A stretch of DNA of 64,000 nucleotides from CBDCVN01 sp965223045 (GCA_965223045.1 CBDCVN010000013.1:1364001-1428000); one strand, 5' to 3'. Positions 47,028 through 55,212 are shown, numbered from the stretch's first letter. Numbers and translations are program-made. Notes: generated by a model not told the origin, from the sequence alone.

Positions 47028-48518
47028 ATGAGCACACAAGAAAAATTCTTATCTCAACGTGAACGCTATAAACCTATTTCCTTGCCTGAAGAATTCTCTG
47101 ATGAGGAAATGGCAAGGGATTGGACATTGTCAGATGAGGATAAACAAGAAGTCAGTAAGTACCGTAAGAACTTTCGCTTGTTTATAGCAGTACAGATCTG
47201 TTCAGTTCGTCTGTATGGTCGATTTCTAGGCGAAGTTCATGATTTGTCATCCCGCATAGTCAATTACCTAAATAACCAGCTAGGTTTCCCTCCATCACTA
47301 ACTATTAAAGTGCCAGATCGGGAGGCAACTTACTTAGAGCATCACAAAAATATCCTGACTTACTTGGGATTTCACAGATTTGATAATTTTGTTCAAGAAC
47401 AATTAAGAGATTGGATTGAGCAAAAATCCCGTCAAGGGGTTCTTCCTAGTGAATTGTTTCAGCAAGCAGAAAGGTACCTACTTGATAAGAGGGTTTTATT
47501 GCCAGGCCCTTCTACTATAGAGAGGCTAATTATCAATATCTGTGCAGAGGTTAATACACAAGTTTTTGAAACCATTCACCAAAAGTTATCTCCTGAGTTA
47601 AAAAAGACCATTGACCAATTGCTTACCGTACCAGAAGGAGAACAAAGATCGTATTTTAACTCGTTAAAAGAATATCCACCTGCTGCAAAGGTTTCCTCCC
47701 TACAAACTTACCTCAAACGTTATCAAACTATATCTGAGACAGGTATTGACTCTATAGAAGCACAGCTTGCAGAACCCGCATTTCAAGACTACCTTTTCAG
47801 ATTAACGAAAAAATACAACTCAAGAGAAATTAAGCGGTTTAGTGGGCACAAACGCTATGCTTTAATGGTTTGCTTCCTTTTGGAGAGTCGAAAAGTGTAC
47901 TTGGATTATCTGGTTACAATGCACGACCAGTACATTGTCGAGATATATCGCAAGTCAAAAAATGCCCATGAGAAGAAACATAGAAAGTTACGCAAACGTC
48001 AAAAGAAAGCTGTTGATGTCGTACTCAAAGTAACCAGTCCTTTATTAGGTTGGGCAGATGATGAGTTAATTTCCAAAGATGATTTGTGGCAGGATATAAA
48101 AGAATCAGAGTTTCAAATATCCCTTGAGGACTTACGAGCTTTTAAGCAATTGGAAGAGCGTGGTCATGGTGATTTACTCGTAGCTAAATACCCGAGCATG
48201 CGGAAATACTTCCGAGACTTTGTGAATTTACCCTTTGCTGCTGAACATGGCAGTGACCCTTTGATGAAAGCAATTCGTTTTGTCAGGCAATTGGATTCTG
48301 AAGAACTAAAGTCTTTGCCTAAGAAAGCCCCTACAGCTTTTGTTCCCAAGGAATTGCAACGAATTTTGAAGGATGAAGATGGGAATATCAATAGAAATGC
48401 TTGGGAAATGGGCTTAGCACTAGCTACTTTTCCAGCTAAAGCCAGCATTTCATCTAAACGTTTCTTTGATATAGTCATAGTATATGCTCCTTTCCTGTCG
48501 GTTGGCACGTCGTGCTGA
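47028..48518 (+). pseudogene. tnpA: Tn3-family transposase, N-terminal half only
   Basis: About 465 genuine residues from MSTQEKFLSQRERYKPISLP to NAWEMGLALA; a complete protein would be near 980. The rest of the frame to 48518 is antisense to a foreign antitoxin start and is not transposase. The catalytic DDE domain is missing, so it cannot transpose. Divergent from the transposases of copies 1 and 2. Confidence 0.88.
48440..48479 (-). pseudogene. Antitoxin-like N-terminal stub
   Basis: ATG at 48479 with a strong GGAAAGGAG 8 bases upstream starts MTISKKRLDEMLA, a typical opening of small antitoxin proteins of the BrnA/DUF type. After about 13 residues the frame runs into the antisense of the truncated transposase, so the gene is cut here. 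Confidence 0.4.
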
Positions 48519-48565
48519 TATAAGACGCACCTTTCCTTCTCTGTTAGGCCTAACAGGAGGGTTCA

Positions 48566-49003
48566 TTAAATATGGGGCCACCTTTTGATCATGTGCTGTC
48601 TGTCTCGCAAAATCTCAAGGTGTGACCTGCGCCAAGACTCTTTAAAGCGCTCACCTATATCAGCTCCATCCATATAGACGCCAAGAATACCAAGCCTACC
48701 GTTCGATCTAACATGATAGAGGATTGTATAGCCTGCTTTTTGTTGACCTGTTTGCTTAAAGCGTTCCGAATAAATGCGATTGTGTTCTAGGGTTTTTGCC
48801 TCATCTTCTGTAAACACCTCCGTTTCTAAATGCACACCTAGGCTGTGTGTGCCCTCTTCCTGTTTTTTAACAAGGAAGGTTTGCATATCACGTATGTATT
48901 TATCTGCATGTGCGGCACCGTAACGCTTATTGTTATAGTGGCGAACAAAGGCCATATCATCCTTTGCATTTGGGTAGTAAAAGAGTTTATTTTTTGAGGC
49001 CAT
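48566..49003 (-). CDS. ParE/RelE-like toxin
   Basis: 145 residues. The pattern YYPNAKDDMAFVRHYNNKRYG, then GYTILYHVRSNGRLGILGVY, fits the RelE/ParE barrel, although it is longer than most. It starts 9 bases after the stop of the ribbon-helix-helix antitoxin gene. Its likely role is to inhibit gyrase or translation when the antitoxin is lost. Exact subfamily unclear. Confidence 0.6.
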   Translation of the reverse strand: MASKNKLFYYPNAKDDMAFVRHYNNKRYGAAHADKYIRDMQTFLVKKQEEGTHSLGVHLETEVFTEDEAKTLEHNRIYSERFKQTGQQKAGYTILYHVRSNGRLGILGVYMDGADIGERFKESWRRSHLEILRDRQHMIKRWPHI

Positions 49004-49012
49004 AAGAGAAAA

Positions 49013-49288
49013 TTATTCTCTGTATTTCTGCTTTGAGTACGCAATAATATCATCCGCCGAAAGTTCCTCAAAGTCGCTATCTGGGGAGTTTGCTGCTCCT
49101 AAAAGATATTCAAAGAAAGTCGGCTCTGTGCGTAACGCATCCTTGCGGATCAGATCACGAATATAATCGCTCGAATCAGCATAAAACCCCTTATCCCCTG
49201 TTTGTAACTCTACATGCTCCATAAGAGATTGGGGCAATCGGACTTGAACACGGTTGATCTTCTCGCTTTTGGCTTGAACGCTGGGCAT
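49013..49288 (-). CDS. ParD-like ribbon-helix-helix antitoxin
   Basis: 91 residues. RVQVRLPQSLMEHVELQ, then DSSDYIRDLIRKDAL, is the ParD/CopG DNA-binding pattern; an acidic tail (DSDFEELSADDIIAYSKQ) would wrap the toxin. It is the first gene of the pair, which gives the usual antitoxin-toxin order, and it ends 18 bases from a Tn3 terminal repeat. Confidence 0.75.
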   Translation of the reverse strand: MPSVQAKSEKINRVQVRLPQSLMEHVELQTGDKGFYADSSDYIRDLIRKDALRTEPTFFEYLLGAANSPDSDFEELSADDIIAYSKQKYRE

Positions 49289-49306
49289 GATGTAAATTCC
49301 TTTCTT

Positions 49307-49450
49307 AGGGTACTGTGCACATTCTTCTACCTCCTATCATTTATAACCAATCCAAGCGAAAAGATCAATATTGTACTCTTAATGGTGATGATGTTGATAT
49401 ATTTATCTATTATGAGTGAAGTGATCGGATATGCACGGGTCAGTACCGTG
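49307..49450 (+). mobile_element. Tn3 stub: one terminal repeat plus the start of a resolvase
   Basis: AGGGTACTGTGCACATTC at 49307 matches the outer end of copies 1 and 2. At 49412 a frame begins MSEVIGYARVST, a resolvase N-terminus, and stops matching at about 49450. It is cut by sequence with repeated ATAAATGTCCC words (49461 and 49487), probably the end of another insertion sequence. Confidence 0.65.
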
Positions 49451-49591
49451 TCACTTTACCCGATAAATGTCCCTATTTTTTACGCAATAAATGTCCCCAT
49501 TCTCTGCCCTGTCTAGTTCGCTATTGTAGAAGTTTAAGCCTAACAGCACGAGCAAAAGGGTTTATCATTACTGTGTGTTAGTAAACTAGAA

Positions 49592-49715
49592 GTTGTCAGG
49601 TTGAAGTATACCCTAGCCTGATGTCAGGTGCCTCCTGTTATTCATGTCAGATTAGGGTTTGATTTAGTATTTCTTGACACTTTTGTGAGATAGTCATAGA
49701 CTCTTTCCTGACATT
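49592..49715 (+). promoter_or_regulatory. Tn21-type res site
   Basis: Contains GTTGTCAGGTTGAAGTATAC, CCTAGCCTGATGTCAGGTGC, CATGTCAGATTAGGG, TTGACACTTTTGTGAG and TTTCCTGACAT in an order and spacing I recognise from the three-subsite res of Tn21/Tn501-type transposons. It directly precedes the matching tnpR. Confidence 0.8.
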
Positions 49716-49735
49716 TCTTGAGAGAGGAGATAGCT

Positions 49736-50293
49736 GTGGCTGGACAACGTGTAGGTTATATTCGAGTAAGTGCTGCTGACCAAAATCCTGAACGCCAGCT
49801 GGAGGGTATTCAGGTTGACCGTACCTTTACAGATAGAGCATCTGCTAAGGATGTGAAGCGCCCAGAGCTGACTGCTCTGCTTTCTTTTATTCGTGAGGGT
49901 GACACACTTCTGGTACACAGCATGGATCGTCTTGCTCGTAATCTAAATGATTTACGCCAGTTGGTTACAGAGCTAACGGATAAGGGGGTACGGGTTGAGT
50001 TTGTTAAAGAGGGTTTGGTGTTTAGTGGTGAGGATTCCCCTATGGCAGTACTACTGCTTTCTGTAGTTGGTGCATTTGCTGAGTTTGAACGTGCGCTGTT
50101 AAAGGAACGTCAGAAAGAAGGTATTGCCCTAGCAAAGAAACGTGGTGCGTATCGTGGACGGAAACCTGCCTTATCCACTGAGCAAATTACCTTACTTCGA
50201 AAACGTGCAAGGCAAGGGGAACGCAAAACCGATCTCGCCAAAGAATTCGGTATCAGTCGAGAAACACTATACCAGTATTTACGACAGGCCTAA
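49736..50293 (+). CDS. tnpR: Tn21-type resolvase
   Basis: 185 residues from GTG at 49736, chosen because GAGAGGAG stands 8 bases upstream. QRVGYIRVSAADQNPERQLEG, VHSMDRLARNLNDLRQLV, FSGEDSPMAVLLLSVVGAFA and FGISRETLYQYLRQA follow TnpR of the Tn21 subgroup almost residue for residue. The partner transposase is missing: downstream come plasmid genes. The intact res-tnpR pair could still resolve dimers and so act as a stability function. Confidence 0.93.
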   Translation: MAGQRVGYIRVSAADQNPERQLEGIQVDRTFTDRASAKDVKRPELTALLSFIREGDTLLVHSMDRLARNLNDLRQLVTELTDKGVRVEFVKEGLVFSGEDSPMAVLLLSVVGAFAEFERALLKERQKEGIALAKKRGAYRGRKPALSTEQITLLRKRARQGERKTDLAKEFGISRETLYQYLRQA

Positions 50294-50322
50294 ATCCTGT
50301 AAAAAATTGCTTGAGAAAGAAT

Positions 50323-50360
50323 CAGGTTACCCTGATGGGTAGGGCAACCTGTTTATTGTT
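50323..50360 (+). terminator. Probable terminator after the Tn21-type tnpR
   Basis: CAGGTT and AACCTG (50323-50351) pair around CCCT/AGGG and a short loop, followed by the T-rich GTTTATTGTT. It stands 30 bases beyond the tnpR stop. Confidence 0.55.
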
Positions 50361-50485
50361 CAGTCAGAATCAGCCCTCTCTTCCAGTTGATTTGCAATAC
50401 GCTCGCAGGCGTACCAAATCAGTAGGTTTTTCAGGCCGTCATCACTGAATGCCATATCCACACGTTTGAATTTCCCTGCGTGCAT
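50360..50485 (-). CDS. Short plasmid-type ORF
   Basis: 41 residues beginning MHAGKFKRVDMAFSDDGLKN and ending YACERIANQLEERADSD. It has a tidy amphipathic, charged composition and no rare-codon look, and it is co-directional with the methyltransferase upstream. The frame is open a further 14 codons 5' of this ATG. Unknown function; it could be a fragment. Confidence 0.4.
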   Translation of the reverse strand: MHAGKFKRVDMAFSDDGLKNLLIWYACERIANQLEERADSD

Positions 50486-50539
50486 GTCAAAACTCGGCAG
50501 GGAGTCTAGTGATGCTGATGGGTTTTGTTAAGCGATCAG

Positions 50540-51190
50540 TTATGAAAGTTTGATGACAGAAAGGCGTTTTTTGGCATTGTGGTGGTAGGTAGCATCTAGC
50601 TCAATACCTATCCAAGAACGTCTCATTTGGTGAGCAGCCACGGCAGTTGAGCCAGAGCCAGCAAATGGATCGAGCACAATATCGCCTATTTCTGAATAGG
50701 TGCGAATCAGCGTGCGGAGTATCTCAACAGGTTTCTGTGTTGGGTGATGACGATTACCAGTATATTTTCCCCAAGGAATAACGTCTTTGAGGAGGTGAGA
50801 GGGTTTTGACGGCCTTCCCTTGGCTAGCAGGTAGGCGCATTCATGACGGGCTTCGGTAAAACCTTTGCGGGAACAATAGTGTTTTGAGAAAACAAAATGT
50901 CCCACAGGGTAGAATCCAGCTTGTTTCCAAGCAGCCATGAATTTCTCTACGGCGCTCCAACCATAGAATGAGATCGCAAAGCTATTATTGCGTAAGAGTC
51001 GATACATTTCAGTGAAAGCAGGTAATAACCAGTTGCTGCAAGTATCACCAGCAATGCTGCGACCATCTCGTGATCGATAATTTACTAAGTAGGGTGGATC
51101 GGTGACGATAAGATCAATGCTTTCATCTGGCAGGGAATTCATGATCTGAATGCAGTTTCCGTGGTGTATTTGATTGAGATAGTGACACAT
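50540..51190 (-). CDS. Orphan DNA methyltransferase (N6-adenine/N4-cytosine type)
   Basis: 216 residues. Motif IV DPPY occurs in LIVTDPPYLVNYRSRDGRS near residue 31, and motif I DPFAGSGSTAVAA near residue 178, so the order is that of the beta class. RHHPTQKPVEILRTLI precedes motif I as usual. It transfers a methyl group from S-adenosylmethionine to DNA. No restriction partner is next to it; such orphans are common on plasmids and integrative elements. GGAGG precedes ATG. Target sequence unknown. Confidence 0.88.
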   Translation of the reverse strand: MCHYLNQIHHGNCIQIMNSLPDESIDLIVTDPPYLVNYRSRDGRSIAGDTCSNWLLPAFTEMYRLLRNNSFAISFYGWSAVEKFMAAWKQAGFYPVGHFVFSKHYCSRKGFTEARHECAYLLAKGRPSKPSHLLKDVIPWGKYTGNRHHPTQKPVEILRTLIRTYSEIGDIVLDPFAGSGSTAVAAHQMRRSWIGIELDATYHHNAKKRLSVIKLS

Positions 51191-51245
51191 AGTAGCCTCC
51201 TTTTTTGCGGGGGCAGAGTGCCCCCACAGTTTTATTTTAGGGTTG

Positions 51246-51443
51246 TTAGCTCTGATCTTTTGGCTCTGGTTTGCGTATGGTGAGCCGTCCGTCTACAGGC
51301 AATGCTTCCAAGATGACGCTGAAGCCTTTTTGATCGTTGTGGCTGAAGGCAACACCTATCTTTGTCCAGTAGTCTGTGTTTCCTTCTCCGCCGTTGCGAA
51401 CAGTGTAGACATAGTGGCTGGGTCTTTTGCTGTTATTATTCAT
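51246..51443 (-). CDS. Conserved small plasmid/ICE-type protein
   Basis: 65 residues: RPSHYVYTVRNGGEGNTDYW, then TKIGVAFSHNDQKGFSVILE and ALPVDGRLTIRKPE. I recognise this as a small protein widespread on conjugative plasmids and integrative elements, without known function. AGGAG stands 7 bases before ATG. It is 55 bases upstream of the methyltransferase on the same strand; the gap contains a GC-rich hairpin (GGGGGCA/TGCCCCC at about 51209-51227). Confidence 0.65.
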   Translation of the reverse strand: MNNNSKRPSHYVYTVRNGGEGNTDYWTKIGVAFSHNDQKGFSVILEALPVDGRLTIRKPEPKDQS

Positions 51444-51918
51444 GATATTTCTCCTTTTTCAGTGTTTTCGGATTGCGCCCATCGCAGCCCTGATGCGGGC
51501 AAAAAGGCAGGTGGAAAGCCCTGACTGTCAAGGGCGGCGTAGCCGCTTGTCTTGACCCTTGTCAGGCAGGGCGCACCTGCCAGAACGCATCATCAAGGGC
51601 TGTGTCAATGAGGCAGTAATTGTCACACACTATGGAAGGGGAAATTTTATTGGAAGCGGATCAGAAGAAGTGCAATCTGTGTTTATATTTCCTGTAACCA
51701 GAAAGGTTAGAGTAGCTATTGGAATCAAAAGTGGTGTTGTAACAGTGTGAGGTAAAAATAGATTACTGGGGGTTGGCAGGGTTGTTGGAGTGGCTGGATG
51801 CGATAATCGGAGGAAGTCAGCAGGGAAAAGAAGTAGAGCAAGCAACCATGCAGCATTTGCTTGACATGTTAGCCTAATTGGCGTACATTGAGAGAAGTCC
51901 TATGGGAAGGAGTTTTTT
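51444..51918. other. Plasmid-type intergenic DNA with a coding scrap
   Basis: Bases 51515-51600 are GC-rich with TGTCAAGGGCGGCG and partner GTCTTGACCCTTG, as seen on broad-host plasmids. A frame at about 51742-51877 reads YWGLAGLLEWLDAIIGGSQQ and ends ATMQHLLDMLA; it has no start and looks like the end of a lost gene. Confidence 0.35.
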
Positions 51919-52230
51919 GTGGAAACCATACAGATAGATCAATCAGGCAAGAGTGAGCGATTACAGGCACGTGTCAATGCCAATACAAAGGATTTGATTG
52001 AGCGGGCCGCTAGTTTACGGGGTATTTCCGTCTCGGATTTCCTGATTAGTAGTGCATATGATGCAGCGACCAAGACGATTGATGAATACGAGGTTATCCA
52101 TTTAAATCAGCAAGCCAGTAAGGCATTCTTTGATGCGATTGAGAATCCTCCTGAAGCCAATGACGCCTTTAAGAAGGCCTCTAAACGTTACGCTGAAATC
52201 AAACGTTACGCTGAAATCATCAGTCAGTAG
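51919..52230 (+). CDS. TacA-like (DUF1778) antitoxin
   Basis: 103 residues from GTG with GGAAGGAG 6 bases upstream. RLQARVNANTKDLIERAASL and RGISVSDFLISSAYDAA form the DUF1778 ribbon-helix-helix domain; the tail neutralises the acetyltransferase toxin. An 18-base unit is duplicated in tandem at 52183-52218, giving KRYAEI twice near the C-terminus. Paired with the GNAT gene 5 bases downstream. Confidence 0.88.
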   Translation: METIQIDQSGKSERLQARVNANTKDLIERAASLRGISVSDFLISSAYDAATKTIDEYEVIHLNQQASKAFFDAIENPPEANDAFKKASKRYAEIKRYAEIISQ

Positions 52231-52235
52231 TTACA

Positions 52236-52769
52236 GTGGCAGGAAACACAAATTATGTCTTTTCGTTGCTGGATAAAAAGCTGCATAGACGGCAGGATTT
52301 CTTTTGTGGTGAGCAAAGCCTAGATGATTATCTGAAAAAGCGAGCCAGTCAGGATGTCAAGAAGCAGGTGTCAGCTGTGCATGTTATGGCTACCCATGAT
52401 GATCTGGGGATGATCTTGGGGTATTATACGCTTTCAGCTTCTGCCATCTATTCTGACGATATTCCAGAAAGTATCAGGAGATCACTACCACGTTACAATC
52501 AAGTCGGCGTTACCTTAATGGGAAGACTTGCTGTGGATAGCCGTTTTAAAGGGCAGGGGTTGGGTGGAGTATTACTGATGAATGCTTGCCACCGCACCTT
52601 ACAGCATAGTCGTCAGATTGGCTCTATTGCTTTGGTAGTCGATGCTCTGCATGAGCAAGCTAAGGCTTTTTATCTCCATTATGGGTTTATGTCCTTGGAA
52701 GGGTATGAAAGAAAACTCTTTATCCCTATGAAGACGATTGAGCAACGGTTAGATGAGTTTGGTTTGTAG
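52236..52769 (+). CDS. TacT-like GNAT acetyltransferase toxin
   Basis: 177 residues from GTG. FFCGEQSLDDYLKKRASQD is the toxin-family N-terminus; MGRLAVDSRFKGQGLGGVLL holds the acetyl-CoA pyrophosphate loop, and AFYLHYGFMSL carries the catalytic tyrosine region. TacT toxins acetylate the amino acid on charged tRNA and stop translation. The gene follows its antitoxin immediately, as usual. Confidence 0.9.
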   Translation: MAGNTNYVFSLLDKKLHRRQDFFCGEQSLDDYLKKRASQDVKKQVSAVHVMATHDDLGMILGYYTLSASAIYSDDIPESIRRSLPRYNQVGVTLMGRLAVDSRFKGQGLGGVLLMNACHRTLQHSRQIGSIALVVDALHEQAKAFYLHYGFMSLEGYERKLFIPMKTIEQRLDEFGL

Positions 52770-52847
52770 CTTTCCCTTCAGGGTAGCAGGTACGTAGTAG
52801 CATGAATTGCTGACACTACTTCTTCAACTTTTCTCTTGTCACAACGG

Positions 52848-52999
52848 TTACTTGGGCAGCTGGATTTTTGTCTTCTCTCGGAATTGCCGAGAAATCGCCC
52901 TCCATCCCTTACTGAGCGCCAAGTTCAAAGCAAGTGCAGCTTGGCTAACTTTTAGCAAATCGTTGGGATTGGGTTCAATCAGGCTGGTATGAATCAGAT
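52848..52999 (-). pseudogene. Unassigned coding remnant
   Basis: The frame reads IHTSLIEPNPNDLLKVSQAA and then LALNLALSKGWRAISRQFRE before a stop at 52848. There is no start codon, and it abuts the HigA stop. The composition looks coding, but I do not recognise the family. Confidence 0.3.
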
Positions 53000-53308
53000 T
53001 CTTGCTTCTTGTTCATACCTTTGCACAGTGATTTCTGTCTGTCGTTGGCGCATGGTATAACTATCGTACCACGCTTGCATACGCAATAATGTATCCATAG
53101 ATACTCCAAACGCTTTCTCAACTCTCAGCGCCATTTCGGGAGAAAGGGCTGATTTTTCGTTGATAAGATCGGAAAGAGTTGCACGGCGCACATCCAGAAT
53201 TTCAGCAGCACGAGCAATGGACAACTTTAGCTCGTCCAGAATTTCGCAGCGGATGAAGTTTCCCGGGTGGGTGGGTTTCATGCCAATTTTTGTAATTGTT
53301 TCACTCAT
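52994..53308 (-). CDS. higA: HigA-type antitoxin
   Basis: 104 residues from ATG at 53308, which overlaps the toxin stop (ATGA). MKPTHPGNFIRCEILDELKL and ARAAEILDVRRATLSDLINE form the XRE helix-turn-helix of HigA addiction-module proteins. It represses the operon and binds HigB. An in-frame start at 53359 lies inside higB and is unlikely. Confidence 0.92.
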   Translation of the reverse strand: MSETITKIGMKPTHPGNFIRCEILDELKLSIARAAEILDVRRATLSDLINEKSALSPEMALRVEKAFGVSMDTLLRMQAWYDSYTMRQRQTEITVQRYEQEARI

Positions 53309-53592
53309 CAGTGGTAATCCTCCAAATCCAAGTCTGAAATTTGTCCTTCTTCTATCCAAAAAGTGAGTCGCCAGTTACCCGATACCGATATGCTCCATTC
53401 GTTTTCACGATCACCAGAAAGTTGGTGTATGTGCCAACCGGGTGGGCCTTGAACAGCTTCCATATTTTCTGCTGCAATGAGAGCTGTTAGGACATTACGA
53501 ATCCGATTAGCAAGATCACCTCGAACACCACGTTCGTCATCGTCTTCAATAAGACGTTTCAATCCTTTGTGACGAACGCTTTTTATGTTCAT
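53308..53592 (-). CDS. higB: HigB-type toxin
   Basis: 94 residues. IKSVRHKGLKRLIEDDDERG, PPGWHIHQLSGDRENEWSIS and NWRLTFWIEEGQISDLDLED are typical of HigB RelE-fold mRNA interferases. Toxin-first order, with the antitoxin start overlapping its stop, is normal for hig loci. Upstream at 53605-53620 the near-palindrome GTGTACGGCCATACCGTAC is a good operator candidate. Confidence 0.92.
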   Translation of the reverse strand: MNIKSVRHKGLKRLIEDDDERGVRGDLANRIRNVLTALIAAENMEAVQGPPGWHIHQLSGDRENEWSISVSGNWRLTFWIEEGQISDLDLEDYH

Positions 53593-53624
53593 GCCTCATA
53601 GTGTACGGCCATACCGTACATTTG

Positions 53625-53729
53625 TCAACAATAAAATGACTTTGGGCTTGTCTGGACTGAGATAGGAGTAGCAGGCATGGCCCGAAGCAAGATGTTTGCA
53701 TCCAGAATAATCCGTTTGTGTGAGGTCAT
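53625..53729 (-). pseudogene. PIN-domain toxin (VapC-like), N-terminal stub
   Basis: 34 residues: SHKRIILDANILLRAM holds the first PIN acidic residue in LDANIL, after which the frame runs into unrelated sequence and stops. The start overlaps the antitoxin stop (ATGA). A full toxin would be about 130 residues, so it cannot be active. Confidence 0.7.
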
Positions 53730-54004
53730 GTGAGTTTTGTCTGTTTGTCCCGTTTCCTTAAACGGTCAAACTCTTCCACCGCCTCATCCTCTATCAAACC
53801 GCTTTCTTCAAGCATGCTGGAAAGCTTACCCATCGCAACTTTCAGGGCTTTAAAGTCTTCTTTTTGTGGGGAAGGGCGAGCAGGGATATAGTAGCCGATC
53901 GGACGACCATGCGAGGTAACGGCAATGGGTGCATCTCCTGCCGTTGTGTATTTATGCAAGTTGGCACGGAATTCCCTGATTCCTACAGATTCTATATTTT
54001 CCAT
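53726..54004 (-). CDS. Phd/YefM-type antitoxin
   Basis: 92 residues from ATG at 54004. SVGIREFRANLHKYTTAGDA and PIAVTSHGRPIGYYIPA are the Phd/YefM DNA-binding and dimer fold, followed by a charged tail. Its PIN toxin is truncated, so this is an orphan antitoxin now. Confidence 0.82.
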   Translation of the reverse strand: MENIESVGIREFRANLHKYTTAGDAPIAVTSHGRPIGYYIPARPSPQKEDFKALKVAMGKLSSMLEESGLIEDEAVEEFDRLRKRDKQTKLT

Positions 54005-54117
54005 ATTTGCTTCTTCCATTTGTGCATCATGTGTACACAATAGCATGAAAAGGCAGTCTTAGTAAGCAAGGAATCGGGGTGGTTTCTTGGGATCCTTCCA
54101 ATCCCAACTTTTACACA

Positions 54118-54582
54118 TTAGTTGGGGTTAGGAACCTGAACCGAAACAGTTAGCAAGTGTACGACAAGACCCAAGGTAAAGATTGATATTGATACAACCG
54201 CAACTATCGAAGTTCTCCATCTGCTAAAGTACCTCGGCGGAATTGACTGTAGGTCATTTACCTTATGTAGCTTGTATTTTTCGCTATCTATTTCAACTAT
54301 TTTCTTCTTGAACATTGTAAGAAGATCGGATGTTCTATACAACAAAATAGCAAAAACAACTCCAACGATTGCTACTAGTCCTGCTGAGAAATATTGTATT
54401 GTATAAAAGTCTTTGATTCTCGCTAAAAACACGCCAGCAAAAATAAAGTAGATATTCACCAATTTAACAATATTTGAGTCATGGTATTCAAGGTGCTTCC
54501 ACACACTTTCATACTGATTATTCATGTGTTCTGAATATTCTCGCTTAGCTTCTGTGAGACATTTGTTTTGTGATTCAGCCAT
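54118..54582 (-). CDS. Three-span membrane protein of unknown function
   Basis: 154 residues. A charged N-terminal helix (TEAKREYSEHMNNQYESVWK) is followed by spans at about 38-57 (IVKLVNIYFIFAGVFLARI), 67-85 and 125-148. The layout recalls small conflict-associated membrane effectors, but no family is recognised. AGGA stands 7 bases before ATG. The gene 3' end lies in a 15-base inverted repeat shared with 54865. It neighbours the EAD1/TPR locus, and a functional link is speculative. Confidence 0.5.
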   Translation of the reverse strand: MAESQNKCLTEAKREYSEHMNNQYESVWKHLEYHDSNIVKLVNIYFIFAGVFLARIKDFYTIQYFSAGLVAIVGVVFAILLYRTSDLLTMFKKKIVEIDSEKYKLHKVNDLQSIPPRYFSRWRTSIVAVVSISIFTLGLVVHLLTVSVQVPNPN

Positions 54583-54915
54583 TCTGCATCCTAACTCAGA
54601 CTACACGACAGTGATATGAAGACAAGTGTATAAAAGCAGTGTAGAAAGATAAAGAGAATTCACTATCAAAATCTTGCAACTTTCATGACAATGTTTGCTT
54701 AATTTAAATTTTACGTGTGGCACGGCATTCCTTTTGTTTATCAAGATTTCCTTCATTAAGGTGTCGTGTAGTCTAATCCTAACTATAAATACTTCTAAAA
54801 CCAATAATAACACTTTTCTCAAATTAAGATGCTCCAGAAAATGCCAACAACCTGAAACGATCAAGTTCCTAACCCCAACAATTGGTTAAAAGCTGGGATA
54901 GCGCTAGTCTTTAAT
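54583..54915. other. Non-coding stretch with an inverted repeat mate
   Basis: About 330 bases without a convincing gene. GTTCCTAACCCCAAC at 54865-54879 is the exact reverse complement of GTTGGGGTTAGGAAC at 54121-54135, and similarity continues for some 15 bases more. The region may be a decayed partial copy or a mobile unit flanked by the repeat. Confidence 0.4.
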
Positions 54916-55149
54916 CTAGCCGACCACAACAAAGTAAAATACCATAAACACAAAAATAAAATATAGAATTGGGGCTGCTATCATTGCTATATCTAGCATC
55001 TTCCTGTAAGGAAAAATCATAAAATACAAAAAGAAAACAAAGAATGGAAGTCTTAAAAGATTCTTATCAGTAAAGAAGCTCTTTTCTATAAGCCGAAAGT
55101 CGTTGAAAACATAAAATGATAACACAAGAAAGCTAAGCCATCCAAGCAT
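54916..55149 (-). CDS. Small hydrophobic membrane protein
   Basis: 77 residues, nearly all in two or three hydrophobic helices (LSFLVLSFYVF, FFVFFLYFMIF, IAAPILYFIFVFMVFYFVVV). AAGGG lies 11 bases before ATG. No family recognised. It faces away from the EAD1 gene, with a strong hairpin in between. Confidence 0.45.
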   Translation of the reverse strand: MLGWLSFLVLSFYVFNDFRLIEKSFFTDKNLLRLPFFVFFLYFMIFPYRKMLDIAMIAAPILYFIFVFMVFYFVVVG

Positions 55150-55175
55150 TTGCCTATAACCCTTATAATGTTCCT

Positions 55176-55212
55176 ATCAACCACTACCGCCTTCAAGGCG
55201 GTAGTGGTTGAT
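55176..55212. repeat. Long perfect hairpin
   Basis: ATCAACCACTACCGCCTT and AAGGCGGTAGTGGTTGAT are exact reverse complements separated by one base (18-base arms). No T-run follows on either strand. Such hairpins occur at IS200/IS605 ends and in REP elements; as a lone copy here its origin is unclear. Confidence 0.7.

Larger units (their letters stand above)
46181..48430 (+). mobile_element. Truncated Tn3-family transposon, copy 3
   Basis: The left terminal repeat starts GGACCAGCGGGAGCATTTGA at 46181. tnpR (minus) and tnpA (plus) follow, with res between. The right side is lost: tnpA runs into an unrelated toxin-antitoxin segment at about 48430. This family is the likely parent of the miniature element at 39281-39598. 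Confidence 0.8.

Noticed and set aside
51559..51750. A 63-residue plus-strand frame in plasmid-type intergenic DNA
   Set aside because: No ribosome-binding site, no recognisable domain, and overlapping frames of similar length on the other strand.
54601..54889. Opposed 87- and 64-residue frames next to the membrane protein gene
   Set aside because: Neither has a ribosome-binding site or coding-like composition; the region is better seen as non-coding with a repeat mate.
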